From: a bacterium | GTDB taxonomy: Bacteria > UBP15 > UBA6099 | Assembly (NCBI GenBank): GCA_029564595.1 | Contig: JAKQPS010000082.1 | Span: 112,558-176,557 of the forward strand | DNA length: 64,000 nucleotides | Reading direction: 5' to 3' | Shown: positions 17,716 to 27,251 of the stretch, piece after piece | Position numbering within the stretch: the first letter of the stretch is position 1 | Layout: each line of letters opens with the position of its first letter | Notes under the pieces: model-generated | Seen by the model: only the letters and a program-made list of their open reading frames with translations | Database searches by the model: none | What the model was told of the DNA's origin: nothing | Translations under genes and position numbers: made by a program

Positions 17716-20184
17716 TCACGCGTTAACGTCGGACGCTCCCCGCCGGAGTTTTTCAAGCCGTTTTCTTTCCCGGTCTCCAAAATACTTCATCGCACTTTTT
17801 ATTTCCTCGGAAGGAATGGTTTTCAATTTCTTGGACATCGAATTGATTTTTTCCTGAAACCGCTGGCCTTCCGCCGCGCTTACCCACACAAGTTCTAGGC
17901 GGCTCGGGTCAAGCTCCGCTTGTCGCATGATTCTACGCGTTTTGTTGAATCTCTTTTCAGCGTGGGTGTTAGCGTCGATATAGTGGCAATCCCCAATATG
18001 GCAGCCGGAAAGAAGAACCATTCCGATGCCTCTTGCGAACGCGTGTTCGATGAACGCGGTGGACACTCTGCCCGAACACATAGTCCTTATTATTCTGACT
18101 TCAGAGGAATACTGCATTCTTCCTATGCCTGCGAAATCCGCTCCGGCATAAGAACACCAGTTGCAGCAGAAAGCGAGAATTTTCTTTTCTGCTTCGTGTT
18201 CGGTGAACGCGTCGATCTGCGCGAGAATTTGGTCGTCTGTGAAATGCCGCATCTCGATGGCCGCGAAAGAACATTCAGCGCCGCAAGTTCCGCATCCGGA
18301 GCAAGCAGCCTCGACGACGACGGCTTTTTTATCGCCGTCCAGATGAATCGCCTGATAAGGACAAACCTTCACGCATGCTCCGCACCCTGCGCACAGTTCG
18401 CGATTAACTCGGGGAGTAATGGCCTCGACCGTGACTTTTCCTCTTCTCATGATTATGTTAGCGCGCGCCGCAGCCGCGCTCGCCTGCGTTACTGCTTCTT
18501 TTATGTCTTTCGGCCCTTCGGAACATCCGGCGAGGAAGACTCCTCTGGTTGCTGTGTCCACAGGCCGCAGTTTCGGATGAGCCACCATGAAGAACCCGCC
18601 GCTAGTGATCGACAACGTGAGAAATTTCCTTATAACCTCGCTGCCGATGCTCGGTTTAAGCCCTATCGAAAGCACAACCATCTCGGCTTCAATTTCGTAC
18701 AATTTGTTAAGGAGCGTCATTTCTCCCAGCAATCGAAGATTCCCGTTTTTAAGTTCAATGACTTCTCCCGGCAAGCCGCGAATAAACTGCACGCCTTCTT
18801 TTTTTGCCCGCTGGAACAAATCCTCGAAGCCTTTTCCGAACGCCCTGATATCTATATAAAAAACCTTAATCTCCGTCTCGGGCCAGTGTTCCTTTATGAG
18901 AAGCGCGTCTTTTATCGTATTCATGCAGCATACGTTGCTGCAATACGGATTGGTTTTCTCCGAACGCGAGCCGATGCACTGAATAAATGCCACAGTCTTT
19001 GGAATATTCCCGTCGGACGGCCTTATCAGATTGCCCCCCGTCGGGCCTCCCGCGTTGATTAGTCTCTCGAATTCGAGGCTTGTTATCACATTCGGCGCTT
19101 TTCCATAAAGATATTGCGGGATTTCTCTGGCGTCAAAGACGTCCACTCCTGTGCACACGACTATCGTTCCGACATCGAAACACTCCTCGCGGTCAACCGC
19201 GTTGAAATCTATGCATTTCCTTTCGCACGCTTCAACGCATTTCTCGCAAACTCTCACTCCGTTCCTATTGAGGCACGATTCCATGTCTATCAGATACTTT
19301 GAAGGAACGGCTTGAGCGAACGGTATATAAATAGCGCCGCGCGTCGCAAGCCCGATGTCAAACTCGTTCGGGGAGAGTTGCGGGCATGCCTTTGAACACT
19401 CTGAACACGCCGAGCAGTCTTCGGTGACATATCTGGCTTTGCGCTTGACCGTCACGTTGAAATTTCCCACGTAGCCTGAGATGTTCACAACCTCGGTGAG
19501 AGTCATAAGTTCTATGTTCGGGTGTCTGCCTGCTTCAGACATTTTGGGGGCGAGTATGCAGATCGAACAATCCATTGTTGGGAAAGTTTTGTCGATCTGG
19601 GCCATACGGCCGCCGATGCTAGGCTCTTTTTCCACAAGAACCACTTCATATCCGGAGTCGGCTAGGTCGAGCGCCGCCTGAATTCCGGCCACGCCTCCGC
19701 CTATGACCAGCGCCTTCTGTTTGACGGGGATGTCAATCTCTTCCTGCGGCTCTAGTAGTCTCGCCCGCGAAACCGCCATTCTGACGAGGTCTTTGGATTT
19801 CTCCGTGGCCGACGCCCGGTCATGCAAATGAACCCATGAGCAATGTTCGCGGATATTCGCCATTTCAAGCAGATAAGGATTCAGTCCGGCGTCCTGAACG
19901 CATTGCCTGAACGTAGGCTCATGCATCCTCGGAGAACACGCGGCCACTACAATCCGGTTGAGATTATGCTTCTCGATATCGCTCTTTATTCGTTCCTGAC
20001 CGGGTTCAGAGCACGTGTAAAGCTGGGCCTCGGAAACGACGACGTCTTCCAGTTTTGACGCTTCTAAAGCAAGCGCCTCGCAATCGACGGACCCGCCGAT
20101 GTTAAGTCCACAGTGACAGACATATACGCCTATGCGCGGTTCCTCGACTTCGCCGCCCGCCGTTATTTTATCTTCATCAGCCAA
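17716..20184 (-). CDS. hdrA: HdrA-type flavin iron-sulfur subunit with fused MvhD/FrhD domain
   Basis: About 822 residues. After the N-terminal YVCHCGLNIGG segment comes the FAD site VIGGGVAGIQAALDLA and an HdrA-specific TMDCSICILAPKMSE stretch. Iron-sulfur motifs follow: CSACSECSKACP, CEKCVEACERKC, then CAGCGACVKVCP and CSGCGTCGAEC. The last ~140 residues (FCCNWCSYAGAD, RTMCSGRVS, LSGCHIGDCHY) are an MvhD/FrhD-type [2Fe-2S] delta domain fused in the same chain. The fusion implies the subunit can take electrons from a separate dehydrogenase and may bifurcate them. Start: TTG 20184 has AGGGAG six bases upstream; an in-frame TTG at 20208 is the alternative. Confidence 0.87.
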   Translation of the reverse strand: MADEDKITAGGEVEEPRIGVYVCHCGLNIGGSVDCEALALEASKLEDVVVSEAQLYTCSEPGQERIKSDIEKHNLNRIVVAACSPRMHEPTFRQCVQDAGLNPYLLEMANIREHCSWVHLHDRASATEKSKDLVRMAVSRARLLEPQEEIDIPVKQKALVIGGGVAGIQAALDLADSGYEVVLVEKEPSIGGRMAQIDKTFPTMDCSICILAPKMSEAGRHPNIELMTLTEVVNISGYVGNFNVTVKRKARYVTEDCSACSECSKACPQLSPNEFDIGLATRGAIYIPFAQAVPSKYLIDMESCLNRNGVRVCEKCVEACERKCIDFNAVDREECFDVGTIVVCTGVDVFDAREIPQYLYGKAPNVITSLEFERLINAGGPTGGNLIRPSDGNIPKTVAFIQCIGSRSEKTNPYCSNVCCMNTIKDALLIKEHWPETEIKVFYIDIRAFGKGFEDLFQRAKKEGVQFIRGLPGEVIELKNGNLRLLGEMTLLNKLYEIEAEMVVLSIGLKPSIGSEVIRKFLTLSITSGGFFMVAHPKLRPVDTATRGVFLAGCSEGPKDIKEAVTQASAAAARANIIMRRGKVTVEAITPRVNRELCAGCGACVKVCPYQAIHLDGDKKAVVVEAACSGCGTCGAECSFAAIEMRHFTDDQILAQIDAFTEHEAEKKILAFCCNWCSYAGADFAGIGRMQYSSEVRIIRTMCSGRVSTAFIEHAFARGIGMVLLSGCHIGDCHYIDANTHAEKRFNKTRRIMRQAELDPSRLELVWVSAAEGQRFQEKINSMSKKLKTIPSEEIKSAMKYFGDRERKRLEKLRRGASDVNA

Positions 20185-20211
20185 ATCAAACTCCCTAATA
20201 ACGCGCAAAGC

Positions 20212-20775
20212 TTATCTGCCGTGCGCGTATCCGGCTTCGAACGCAGCCGTATTCAATTCCTCGGTTCCGGCAGGAATGCTCGCAAGAACCGCTTGTTTCA
20301 TTGATTCATATCCGACGACTCCTGCTTTTGACGCGATGAAACCAAGCATGACGATGTTGGCCACCATTACGCGCCCGAGTTTTTCAGCAATGGAAGTCGC
20401 GGGAATATAGAACAACTTGAGGTCTTCTCTGTCCGGCAGAGTTTTAACGAGGTTTTCATTTATTAAAACAATCGCATTTTCCGCCGCTGAATTTCCATAA
20501 GTTCGGGCGGCCTCTTCGGACATGATGACGAGAACGTCAGGAAGTGTCACTCTGGGGTAGTTGATTCGAGCGTCGGAAATCACCACGTCCGCGCTGCAAG
20601 CTCCGCCCCTTGCTTCAGGCCCGAAACTCTGCGTCATAACAGCATTGACATTCTCGTGCAGGGCCGCCGCCTTTCCCAGTATCATTCCGGCCAACACGAT
20701 GCCTTGCCCTCCGAAACCGGCAAGCCTGACCTGTTTTTTGCCGACGATTTTCGTCGTTTCTTTTGTCGTCTTCAT
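20212..20775 (-). CDS. korC: 2-oxoacid:ferredoxin oxidoreductase gamma subunit (Kor type)
   Basis: 187 residues. LAGFGGQGIVLAGMILGKAA near the N-terminus is the glycine-rich signature of the gamma domain of 2-oxoacid:ferredoxin oxidoreductases, followed by SFGPEARGGACSADVVIS. This subunit helps bind CoA and completes the alpha-beta-gamma-delta enzyme. It is four bases from korB and lies directly before hdrA, so oxidation of the 2-oxoacid and the Hdr module are co-expressed. Confidence 0.9.
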   Translation of the reverse strand: MKTTKETTKIVGKKQVRLAGFGGQGIVLAGMILGKAAALHENVNAVMTQSFGPEARGGACSADVVISDARINYPRVTLPDVLVIMSEEAARTYGNSAAENAIVLINENLVKTLPDREDLKLFYIPATSIAEKLGRVMVANIVMLGFIASKAGVVGYESMKQAVLASIPAGTEELNTAAFEAGYAHGR

Positions 20776-20778
20776 AGT

Positions 20779-21690
20779 CTAGCTTTTCTTTGATTTCTTT
20801 GGAGCGTTCGCGCGGCAGATAGCGCATTCGTCGTACATGTCCATGAATGTCGGTTTGTCGATATCCACGAATTCTCCCACGGCGATTTTTCCTTTCAATC
20901 CTATAGCGGTCTCTTCCGGATCAAGTTCAGTGGTCAGGACAGAGTTGTCACGGTAGCTCTTCATCATAGACAAGCCGTCGCCGAGTTTGTTTCTGCGGCC
21001 ATGCGCGGTGGGGCAGGGCGTGATCGCCTCCACAAAGCAGAAGCCGGGTTTGTTCACGGAATGAATAATAGAGTCCCTTAGTTCATGCGTGTGCAGCGCG
21101 GTCCACCTTGCCACATAAACCGCTCCCGACGCTTTCGCAAGATAAACAAGGTTGAAAGGATGCTCGCTGCAACCGTATGGGGTCGTTGTGGTTTTTGATT
21201 CGAGAGGAGTCGTCGGCCCGCCCTGTCCGCCGGTCATTCCGTAGTTGAAGTTGTTTGAACAGATTACCGTGATGTCAACGTTTCTGCGAGCGGCGTGGAT
21301 GAAGTGATTGCCGCCTATCGCGAATAGATCGCCGTCTCCGCTGATAACAACCACGTTCAGTTTAGGATTCGCGAGTTTCAGTCCTGTGGCGAAAGGAATG
21401 GCCCTGCCGTGCGTGGTGTGGTAAGTGTCGAGGTCCAAATATCCGGCGGCCCTTCCTATGCAGCCGATTCCTGACACGACGACTGTTTTCTTAGTGTCGA
21501 AGTTTCCCTTCTCCATAGCCTTTACGAAAGCGGCAAGAAGGATGCCGTTTCCGCAGCCCGAACACCAGATATGCGGGATTCGGCCTTTTTTAAGATATCT
21601 GTCGAGAGGGTGGTCTCCGTGCCCGGCCGCGAGGTTCTCAAAAATCCGCGAGGCGGGAGGAGCTTCGGCGTCTATGAAACGAATCTTCAT
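20779..21690 (-). CDS. korB: 2-oxoglutarate-type ferredoxin oxidoreductase beta subunit
   Basis: 303 residues. The thiamine-diphosphate site is visible as SGDGDLFAIGGNH with a downstream NFNYGMTGGQ, and WCSGCGNGILL near the N-terminus resembles the CPGCG cluster motif of beta subunits. It carries the ThDP and proximal Fe-S cluster and performs oxidative decarboxylation to acyl-CoA. It overlaps korA by four bases. The KorA sequence points to 2-oxoglutarate as substrate, giving succinyl-CoA or, in reverse, reductive carboxylation. Confidence 0.9.
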   Translation of the reverse strand: MKIRFIDAEAPPASRIFENLAAGHGDHPLDRYLKKGRIPHIWCSGCGNGILLAAFVKAMEKGNFDTKKTVVVSGIGCIGRAAGYLDLDTYHTTHGRAIPFATGLKLANPKLNVVVISGDGDLFAIGGNHFIHAARRNVDITVICSNNFNYGMTGGQGGPTTPLESKTTTTPYGCSEHPFNLVYLAKASGAVYVARWTALHTHELRDSIIHSVNKPGFCFVEAITPCPTAHGRRNKLGDGLSMMKSYRDNSVLTTELDPEETAIGLKGKIAVGEFVDIDKPTFMDMYDECAICRANAPKKSKKS

Positions 21691-22844
21691 TCCGCAGCCT
21701 CCCTGACAACGCGATACAATTCTTCAGGCGTGAAAATCCTGCCGCCCATGAAGCCAGCAAGAATAGTCTCGGCTTTCCCGCCCGCGCATCGCTCGACTTC
21801 GTACGCGATCTGTCCCGCGTTGATTTCGCAGACCACGAACTTTTTAACCCTTTCGAGTGCGGCCAGTTCAGAAATTTTTCTCTCGCAGAACGGCCACACC
21901 GTAATCAGCCTGATCATTCCGATCTTCATTCCGTCGGCTCGCGCAGTTTCAACCACCTCTCTCGCAGCGCGAGCAGAACATCCGTATGAAACCAATATGA
22001 TTTCCGCGTCGTCTAAAAACGCGTCTTCTGTCCTGATAATCTCTTCGACATGATTGCGGATTTTTCGGATTAGTCTTTGAACGAGCCGTTCCTGAGCGTC
22101 GGCATTAATCGCCGGATATCCTAGCTCGTCGTGAGTGAGGCCGGTGGCGTGAACGTGATATCCTTCTCCGGCTATCGCCATCGGCGGCACGTCGTCCTCT
22201 TCGTGAGCGTAGGGGATGAAGTTCTCAGGCTTCTTCTTCGGAAGCTTGCGCGACACCGTTTTGATTTTCTTCGAATCAGGGATAATCACCTTTTCCGTCA
22301 TGTGGCCCACAACTTCGTCGCTCAATAGGACAACGGGCGTTCTGTATTTTTCAGACAGGTTAAAAGCCTCGATAGTCAGTTCAAAAGCTTCTTGTGGCGA
22401 ATCCGGAGAGAGAGCTATCACTTCATAATCGCCGTGAGATCCCCACCTGCATTGCATAACGTCCTGTTGTCCCACAAGCGTGGGAAGGCCGGTGGACGGC
22501 CCGCCTCGTTGGATGTTCACCACGACGCATGGAACTTCCAGCATCGCGGCCAAGCCGATATTTTCCATCATAAGAGAGAAACCGGGGCCGGATGTGGACG
22601 TCATTGCTTTCGCGCCCGCGCATGAGGCTCCGATAATCGCGGCCATTGACGCGATTTCGTCTTCCATCTGAATATATACGCCCCCTACTTGAGGCAGCCG
22701 AATCGACATTCTTTCCGCCACCTCTGTCGCGGGAGTAATGGGATATCCGGCAAAAAACGAGCATCCGGCCGCCATGCCTCCTTCGGCGCATGCTTCGTCT
22801 CCGCTCATAAAATGAGCGCCGGTTCTGACAGCTTTGCTACTCAC
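21687..22844 (-). CDS. korA: 2-oxoglutarate-type ferredoxin oxidoreductase alpha subunit
   Basis: 385 residues. GCSFFAGYPITPATEVAE and STSGPGFSLMMENIG are the pyrimidine-domain motifs of alpha subunits. QRGGPSTGLPT is the form seen in 2-oxoglutarate:ferredoxin oxidoreductases rather than in Vor or Por enzymes, so I assign it to Kor by this motif. It overlaps korB by four bases and korD by eight, showing tight translational coupling. Confidence 0.88.
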   Translation of the reverse strand: MSSKAVRTGAHFMSGDEACAEGGMAAGCSFFAGYPITPATEVAERMSIRLPQVGGVYIQMEDEIASMAAIIGASCAGAKAMTSTSGPGFSLMMENIGLAAMLEVPCVVVNIQRGGPSTGLPTLVGQQDVMQCRWGSHGDYEVIALSPDSPQEAFELTIEAFNLSEKYRTPVVLLSDEVVGHMTEKVIIPDSKKIKTVSRKLPKKKPENFIPYAHEEDDVPPMAIAGEGYHVHATGLTHDELGYPAINADAQERLVQRLIRKIRNHVEEIIRTEDAFLDDAEIILVSYGCSARAAREVVETARADGMKIGMIRLITVWPFCERKISELAALERVKKFVVCEINAGQIAYEVERCAGGKAETILAGFMGGRIFTPEELYRVVREAAE

Positions 22845-23163
22845 GGCGAGTTCTTCTCCTTGAGCGCGACTGTGTTTTTACCACGTCTTCAGGCAGCAAG
22901 TTTCTAGGCTCAAGTTCAGTCACGAATATTGCGAACTCCGGACATATCGTTTCGCAATAGTTGCAGTTGACGCATTTCGCGTCGGATTTAACGTAAGGGG
23001 GATGATATCCTTTTTCGTTGAAGTCTTCTGATTCAGCGAGCGTGTTGCTTGGACAGAATTCAATACAATAGCGGCATCCTTTGCAACGATGGGAGATAAT
23101 GTTCACCTTGCCAAGAACAATCTCCCGCCTTACTGCGTCTAAAGGCATTCGCCAATAGCTCAT
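22837..23163 (-). CDS. korD: 2-oxoacid oxidoreductase delta subunit, 2x[4Fe-4S] ferredoxin
   Basis: About 108 residues with two ferredoxin motifs, CKGCRYCIEFCP and CVNCNYCETICP, and the GYHPP segment common in delta subunits of these enzymes. It would collect electrons from the KorB cluster and hand them to ferredoxin or to HdrA. It is the first gene of the seven-gene kor-hdr operon. ATG 23163 follows AAAGGA and is preferred to the TTG just before it. Confidence 0.9.
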   Translation of the reverse strand: MSYWRMPLDAVRREIVLGKVNIISHRCKGCRYCIEFCPSNTLAESEDFNEKGYHPPYVKSDAKCVNCNYCETICPEFAIFVTELEPRNLLPEDVVKTQSRSRRRTRRE

Positions 23164-23402
23164 CAATTTTCCTTTCAGAGTCGCCTTTTTGAAACCGCTG
23201 ATTCGGCATTATATCCAGAATATAAGCGTCGCTCAACTTTTTTCATAAAATCCAATTGCCACAGGGAGCGGAACAAACTACTCGCGCCGCCATTTTTAAT
23301 TGAATTCATTGCGCATGAGCATTCTTTCTTGCGCCTCTCAATAACTAGTTGGATTATGTTAATATTATCCAGCGATGTTTTATAAAATGGAGGCTAGAGC
23401 GT

Positions 23403-24116
23403 ATGCGGAAAGTGCAACTTGTGAGACATACTGCCGACCCTGACAGAGTGGTAGCGCTGGCCGCCCGAATCTGTTATTCAGGGATGGAATTCGATGATTT
23501 GAATGAAAAGATAACCGATAAGGCCGCAGCCGAGCTTGTGGCAATGTTGAGGAGAATGGGACATGAGTCTCCTTTCGAACATGCTTCATTCACATTCTGC
23601 GTTGAGGGCGTCTCGCGAACGGCCACGCATCAATTCGTAAGGCATAGAATCGCCTCCTACTCACAGCAGAGCCAAAGATATGTGAAAGCCGGCGAGGACG
23701 AGAAATTCGTGGTTCCTCCTGAAATCGAAGGAAATGCCGAAGCGAAAGAGAAAGTCTCGGCTCATTATCGCGTGGCTCTAAAGCTTTACTTCGAGCTGCT
23801 AGATATGGGAGTAAAAAAAGAGGACGCCAGATACGTCCTGCCCGAAGGGGCTGAGACCCGCATAATGGCGACGATGAACGCCCGAGAGTTATTTCATTTC
23901 TTTTCGTTAAGGTGCTGCAATCGCGCTCAATGGGAAATCCGCGCGGCGGCTGTTGATATGTTGCAAGAAGCGAAAAAAGTGGCTCCGCTGATATTCGAAG
24001 GGGCAGGGCCGGGATGTTTGCGCGGTCCCTGTCCAGAGAAGGAATACTCCTGCGGGAAATCCGCTGAAGTCCGCGAGTTCTTCAAAGCTCTGGATGAATC
24101 CATCGGCAAAAAATAG
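23403..24116 (+). CDS. thyX: flavin-dependent thymidylate synthase
   Basis: About 237 residues. The ThyX signature is present as RHRIASYSQQSQRYV (the RHRx7S pattern), and HESPFEHASFTF and RELFHFFSLRCCNRAQWEIR match the FAD and dUMP regions. It methylates dUMP to dTMP using methylenetetrahydrofolate and reduced FAD, a choice common in anaerobes without ThyA. The start at ATG 23403 has GGAGG nine bases upstream; the longer frame starts at a TTG. It is divergent from the kor operon and stands alone. Confidence 0.95.
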   Translation: MRKVQLVRHTADPDRVVALAARICYSGMEFDDLNEKITDKAAAELVAMLRRMGHESPFEHASFTFCVEGVSRTATHQFVRHRIASYSQQSQRYVKAGEDEKFVVPPEIEGNAEAKEKVSAHYRVALKLYFELLDMGVKKEDARYVLPEGAETRIMATMNARELFHFFSLRCCNRAQWEIRAAAVDMLQEAKKVAPLIFEGAGPGCLRGPCPEKEYSCGKSAEVREFFKALDESIGKK

Positions 24117-24194
24117 AAATCCGATGAATGAAATCAGCCGCTAGCCAAGAAACAATAGAGCACGGCAAAGCAAAATAAAAAGCTCACAACGAAA

Positions 24195-27100
24195 TTATTT
24201 CGATTCGGCTTTCCTCTTTATTTCTTGCGCCAGTTCTCTCGTCAACTTCTGGTTATCGCGATACTTTATGGCCGCGATGCCGAATCCTAATATGTTGCCT
24301 GCTTCCCAGATTTTGACCACCTGCTGCTTGCTTATCGCGCCGTAGCTGTAGTTGTCTATCATATTCATCATCGTCAGTATGAAAGTTTCGGCCATGCAAC
24401 CTAAAGTCGCGCCTGCGGCAAGGCCGGGGATGCCGAGGTCAATATATTCGGGCAGATGCCCGACGCCTCCCTGAATAGCGAGGACATCCGGGCGTTTCTT
24501 ATATATCTCATTGGATATTGCCGGCGGCAGGCTAGCGTCGTTGACTATCGCGCCCGGTTTTATCCACGACGGGTCTATGAAAGACTGATCCGCGCTGACT
24601 GCGGAAACGACGATGTCGGCGTTGCGAAGATATTTTTTCGCGTTCGTAGTCAGGATAATGTGCGGGTCTTTTCCGTGTTTGAGTTGTATCGCTTGAAACA
24701 CTTTTTTCCCGATGTCCGAGTCGGGGCGCTGATGGAATATCGACTTGACGAGATTAGCGATTTCTCGGTCGCGTCCAGTGTAGGTTTTGTTGATAAAGTC
24801 CGCGATTTTCTGTTCGTTAAACTTGAAATCGCGCGACATGAGAGCGGCGTAAGGCAATATGATATCCTGAGCGATAGCAGCCGGAAGCCCTTTGAGCTTT
24901 TCAGGCCTTGTTCCTCTGAGGATATCGACCGCGTCTGAATATATCGTGTAGGCGACGTTTCGAAGAGATTCAACGGCGTCTTTCCGTTCCCTGCCGATAA
25001 GTATAAGTTTAGGGCAGTCCTCGCTCAGAAGGCTGGCCGTGACGCTTCCGATATTGCCTGCGGCTCCTACGACGGCGCACACGCTTTTGTTCATGTTTAT
25101 TCCCATATAGTCCGCCGCCTTGAGAACGCTCTGCCACACCAACGCGGATGTGTATGAATTTCCGCTGGTTATCCTTATGAACGTGTCGTCCATGTCCGTT
25201 CCGTTGTGAGTGACAATCGATGTGAAAGCTCCCAACCCGCATATCTGAGCGCCGAGGGTGACGCCCATGTCGACCCCTTTCTGCACGCCGTCGATAAGTT
25301 GCTGAGGATTCTCGCGCCTCAGTTCCACCATCTGTTTGGTCGTGTAGAGAAAACCGATGAAATGCGCGCGCACCTTGTCCCCGGTCCTCGGCGATTTTAC
25401 ATTGACAATGCGGTAGATGAAGCAATCCATCAGAGGAACAAGAGTGTCCCAGTACAGTTCGCGTTCGGTGCGGTTGGTTCCCGGCACAATCTCGTTTGAG
25501 AAACTTTGCAGAGACGGATCGAAGTCTTCGACTATTTGGCGGATGTCGAGCGGATGGATGAGGAACGCCATGCGGCGCGATTCGTCGAACTCCGGGTCAT
25601 GCTTCTGCGCTCTTGTGTCGATATAGGTGAAATCCTGAATATCATGGTCCGAGCCGGGAGTTTCCTTGCCGACAACAAATTTTGTGAATTCGTACCCGTT
25701 TGATTTTTTTATAATCTCGCACGCGCGGCGCAATGCGGACACCACTCTGTCGATATCCTGCCGCGATATGTAAGCGGACGGTTCGATGCGAATAATGTTG
25801 GAGGGCTTTTTCGACACCAGCGAATTTAGAGGCGGAGCGGTGCGGATATGGTGCTCGTGCAACATGTAACCCGTCATGACCGAGCCAAGGACGCCTTGCT
25901 GTCCCATTCGGCTGAAGGTGAGGGCGCTGCTGTCAGCCAGCGTGTGAAACTCAATGCCTATCATTAGTCCTTGGCCTCGTACGTCCTTAACAACGCCGGG
26001 AAACTCGCTCTTTAGTTTCATCAACTCTTCGAGGAAATATTTCCCTTTCGTTTCGATGGACTTGATAAGGCGATTATTGTCGGCAGTCAGAAGTTCGAGC
26101 GTTTTCAGCCCCACTTCGCTTGAAACCGAGTCCTCAGCGAAAGTCGAAGTGTGAAGAAGTCCGAAACGCGGGTCGTGAATCGAATCCCTAATCATCAGGG
26201 CGCCTATTTTGTGCGTGCCGCCCCCGAGCGATTTTGACAAAACTATATAATCCACCGCGTCATAATCGACCCTGTATTTTTCGATAGCAAAAAGCTTTCC
26301 TGTGCGTCCCATCCCGCATTGAATTTCGTCCAAGCCCCACTCGAAGCCGTGTTTCTGCTTAAGTTTCTGAATGCCTCTCATATATTGCTGGGAAGCCACG
26401 ACGATCCCGCCTTCGCCTTGAACAGGCTCGACTATGAGCAAAGAAACATTTAGATGTTTTTCTTCGACGATTTTGAGGTCGTTGCCCTCGACCACAAGCT
26501 TTCGGATCGTGAAGTATGAATCGTCCAGAACTTTCGAGATTTCATCGAGATTTCCGAATTCGACGAATCGGGCATCAATAGCGCTCAGACGCGCGAAAGC
26601 CTCTCGATACATCGGGTTGCCTGTAATCTGAACCGCTCCGGCAGTCTTGCCGTGGAACGAGCGCTCTGCGCATATCACCACGGGAGGCATTGATTCGAGA
26701 GTTCGCGTCTGCATTATTATGTCGCCCAACAAAGCGTCCACGCCTTTTTCCCTGTATTCCTTTGGCAGACGCAGCGCGCTGTGCATCCTGTAATAGTCCC
26801 GCATCTTGTTATAATTGCGGAACAGCGACTTGCCGATCTCCATGAAACGGTTCATGCGGTTCATTTCGGCGTGTTTAAGAAGAGCCTCCACCGCCTCCGT
26901 TCCTGAATTGGAGAACATTACAATTCTTTTCTCTTTGCCGGGATAAAGCGAACTGAGGCGAGAGGCAAGTTTCCCGGCGGATTCTCTTACCGAGCCTTGC
27001 GCGTGCATCGGGATTTCCCTGTCGACGCATTTCTTTATTACTTTTTTAATCTCAGGGTGATTGTGGCCGAGGATGGTCGCGCCGAATCCGCCGGCAAGAT

Positions 27101-27251
27101 CAAGAACGGACACATCCTCGCCGGATTCATTCTTGTAATAAAGATAATCGCCCGCGCCTCGATTGTACTCTATATCCAGCCTCAATGTCTTAAGCAGATC
27201 GTACATCATCGGGCGCGTGAAAGCGCCATAGTCGGATTTGCGATCGTTCAT
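24195..27251 (-). CDS. fusion of class III aminotransferase and AAR-like acyl-thioester reductase
   Basis: 1018 residues. Residues ~1-520 are a class III PLP aminotransferase: SNSGTEAVEALL (112-125), GLDEIQCGMGRTG (306-318) with the ring-nitrogen Asp308, and LSKSLGGG with PLP Lys340. Residues ~560-1018 resemble cyanobacterial long-chain acyl-ACP reductase (AAR): CGLGAFTSIV (671-680), ITSGNSYTSALV (694-705), the NAD(P)H Rossmann motif VVGAAGNIGS (727-736), IQGGVGHLPEYID and GCMAETFIL with Cys952 where AAR has its acyl-cysteine nucleophile. About 90 extra residues sit after the Rossmann start. Predicted chemistry: acyl thioester to aldehyde to amine, within one protein (inference). GGAAGGAG precedes the ATG. 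No operon partner is close; the Lnt-like gene is 132 bases upstream on the same strand. Confidence 0.85.
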   Translation of the reverse strand: MNDRKSDYGAFTRPMMYDLLKTLRLDIEYNRGAGDYLYYKNESGEDVSVLDLAGGFGATILGHNHPEIKKVIKKCVDREIPMHAQGSVRESAGKLASRLSSLYPGKEKRIVMFSNSGTEAVEALLKHAEMNRMNRFMEIGKSLFRNYNKMRDYYRMHSALRLPKEYREKGVDALLGDIIMQTRTLESMPPVVICAERSFHGKTAGAVQITGNPMYREAFARLSAIDARFVEFGNLDEISKVLDDSYFTIRKLVVEGNDLKIVEEKHLNVSLLIVEPVQGEGGIVVASQQYMRGIQKLKQKHGFEWGLDEIQCGMGRTGKLFAIEKYRVDYDAVDYIVLSKSLGGGTHKIGALMIRDSIHDPRFGLLHTSTFAEDSVSSEVGLKTLELLTADNNRLIKSIETKGKYFLEELMKLKSEFPGVVKDVRGQGLMIGIEFHTLADSSALTFSRMGQQGVLGSVMTGYMLHEHHIRTAPPLNSLVSKKPSNIIRIEPSAYISRQDIDRVVSALRRACEIIKKSNGYEFTKFVVGKETPGSDHDIQDFTYIDTRAQKHDPEFDESRRMAFLIHPLDIRQIVEDFDPSLQSFSNEIVPGTNRTERELYWDTLVPLMDCFIYRIVNVKSPRTGDKVRAHFIGFLYTTKQMVELRRENPQQLIDGVQKGVDMGVTLGAQICGLGAFTSIVTHNGTDMDDTFIRITSGNSYTSALVWQSVLKAADYMGINMNKSVCAVVGAAGNIGSVTASLLSEDCPKLILIGRERKDAVESLRNVAYTIYSDAVDILRGTRPEKLKGLPAAIAQDIILPYAALMSRDFKFNEQKIADFINKTYTGRDREIANLVKSIFHQRPDSDIGKKVFQAIQLKHGKDPHIILTTNAKKYLRNADIVVSAVSADQSFIDPSWIKPGAIVNDASLPPAISNEIYKKRPDVLAIQGGVGHLPEYIDLGIPGLAAGATLGCMAETFILTMMNMIDNYSYGAISKQQVVKIWEAGNILGFGIAAIKYRDNQKLTRELAQEIKRKAESK

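Noticed and set aside
17920-19062. 380-residue plus-strand frame inside hdrA
   Set aside because: It is the antisense shadow of the well-supported HdrA coding sequence, with cysteine and low-complexity runs from the complement of the iron-sulfur motifs.
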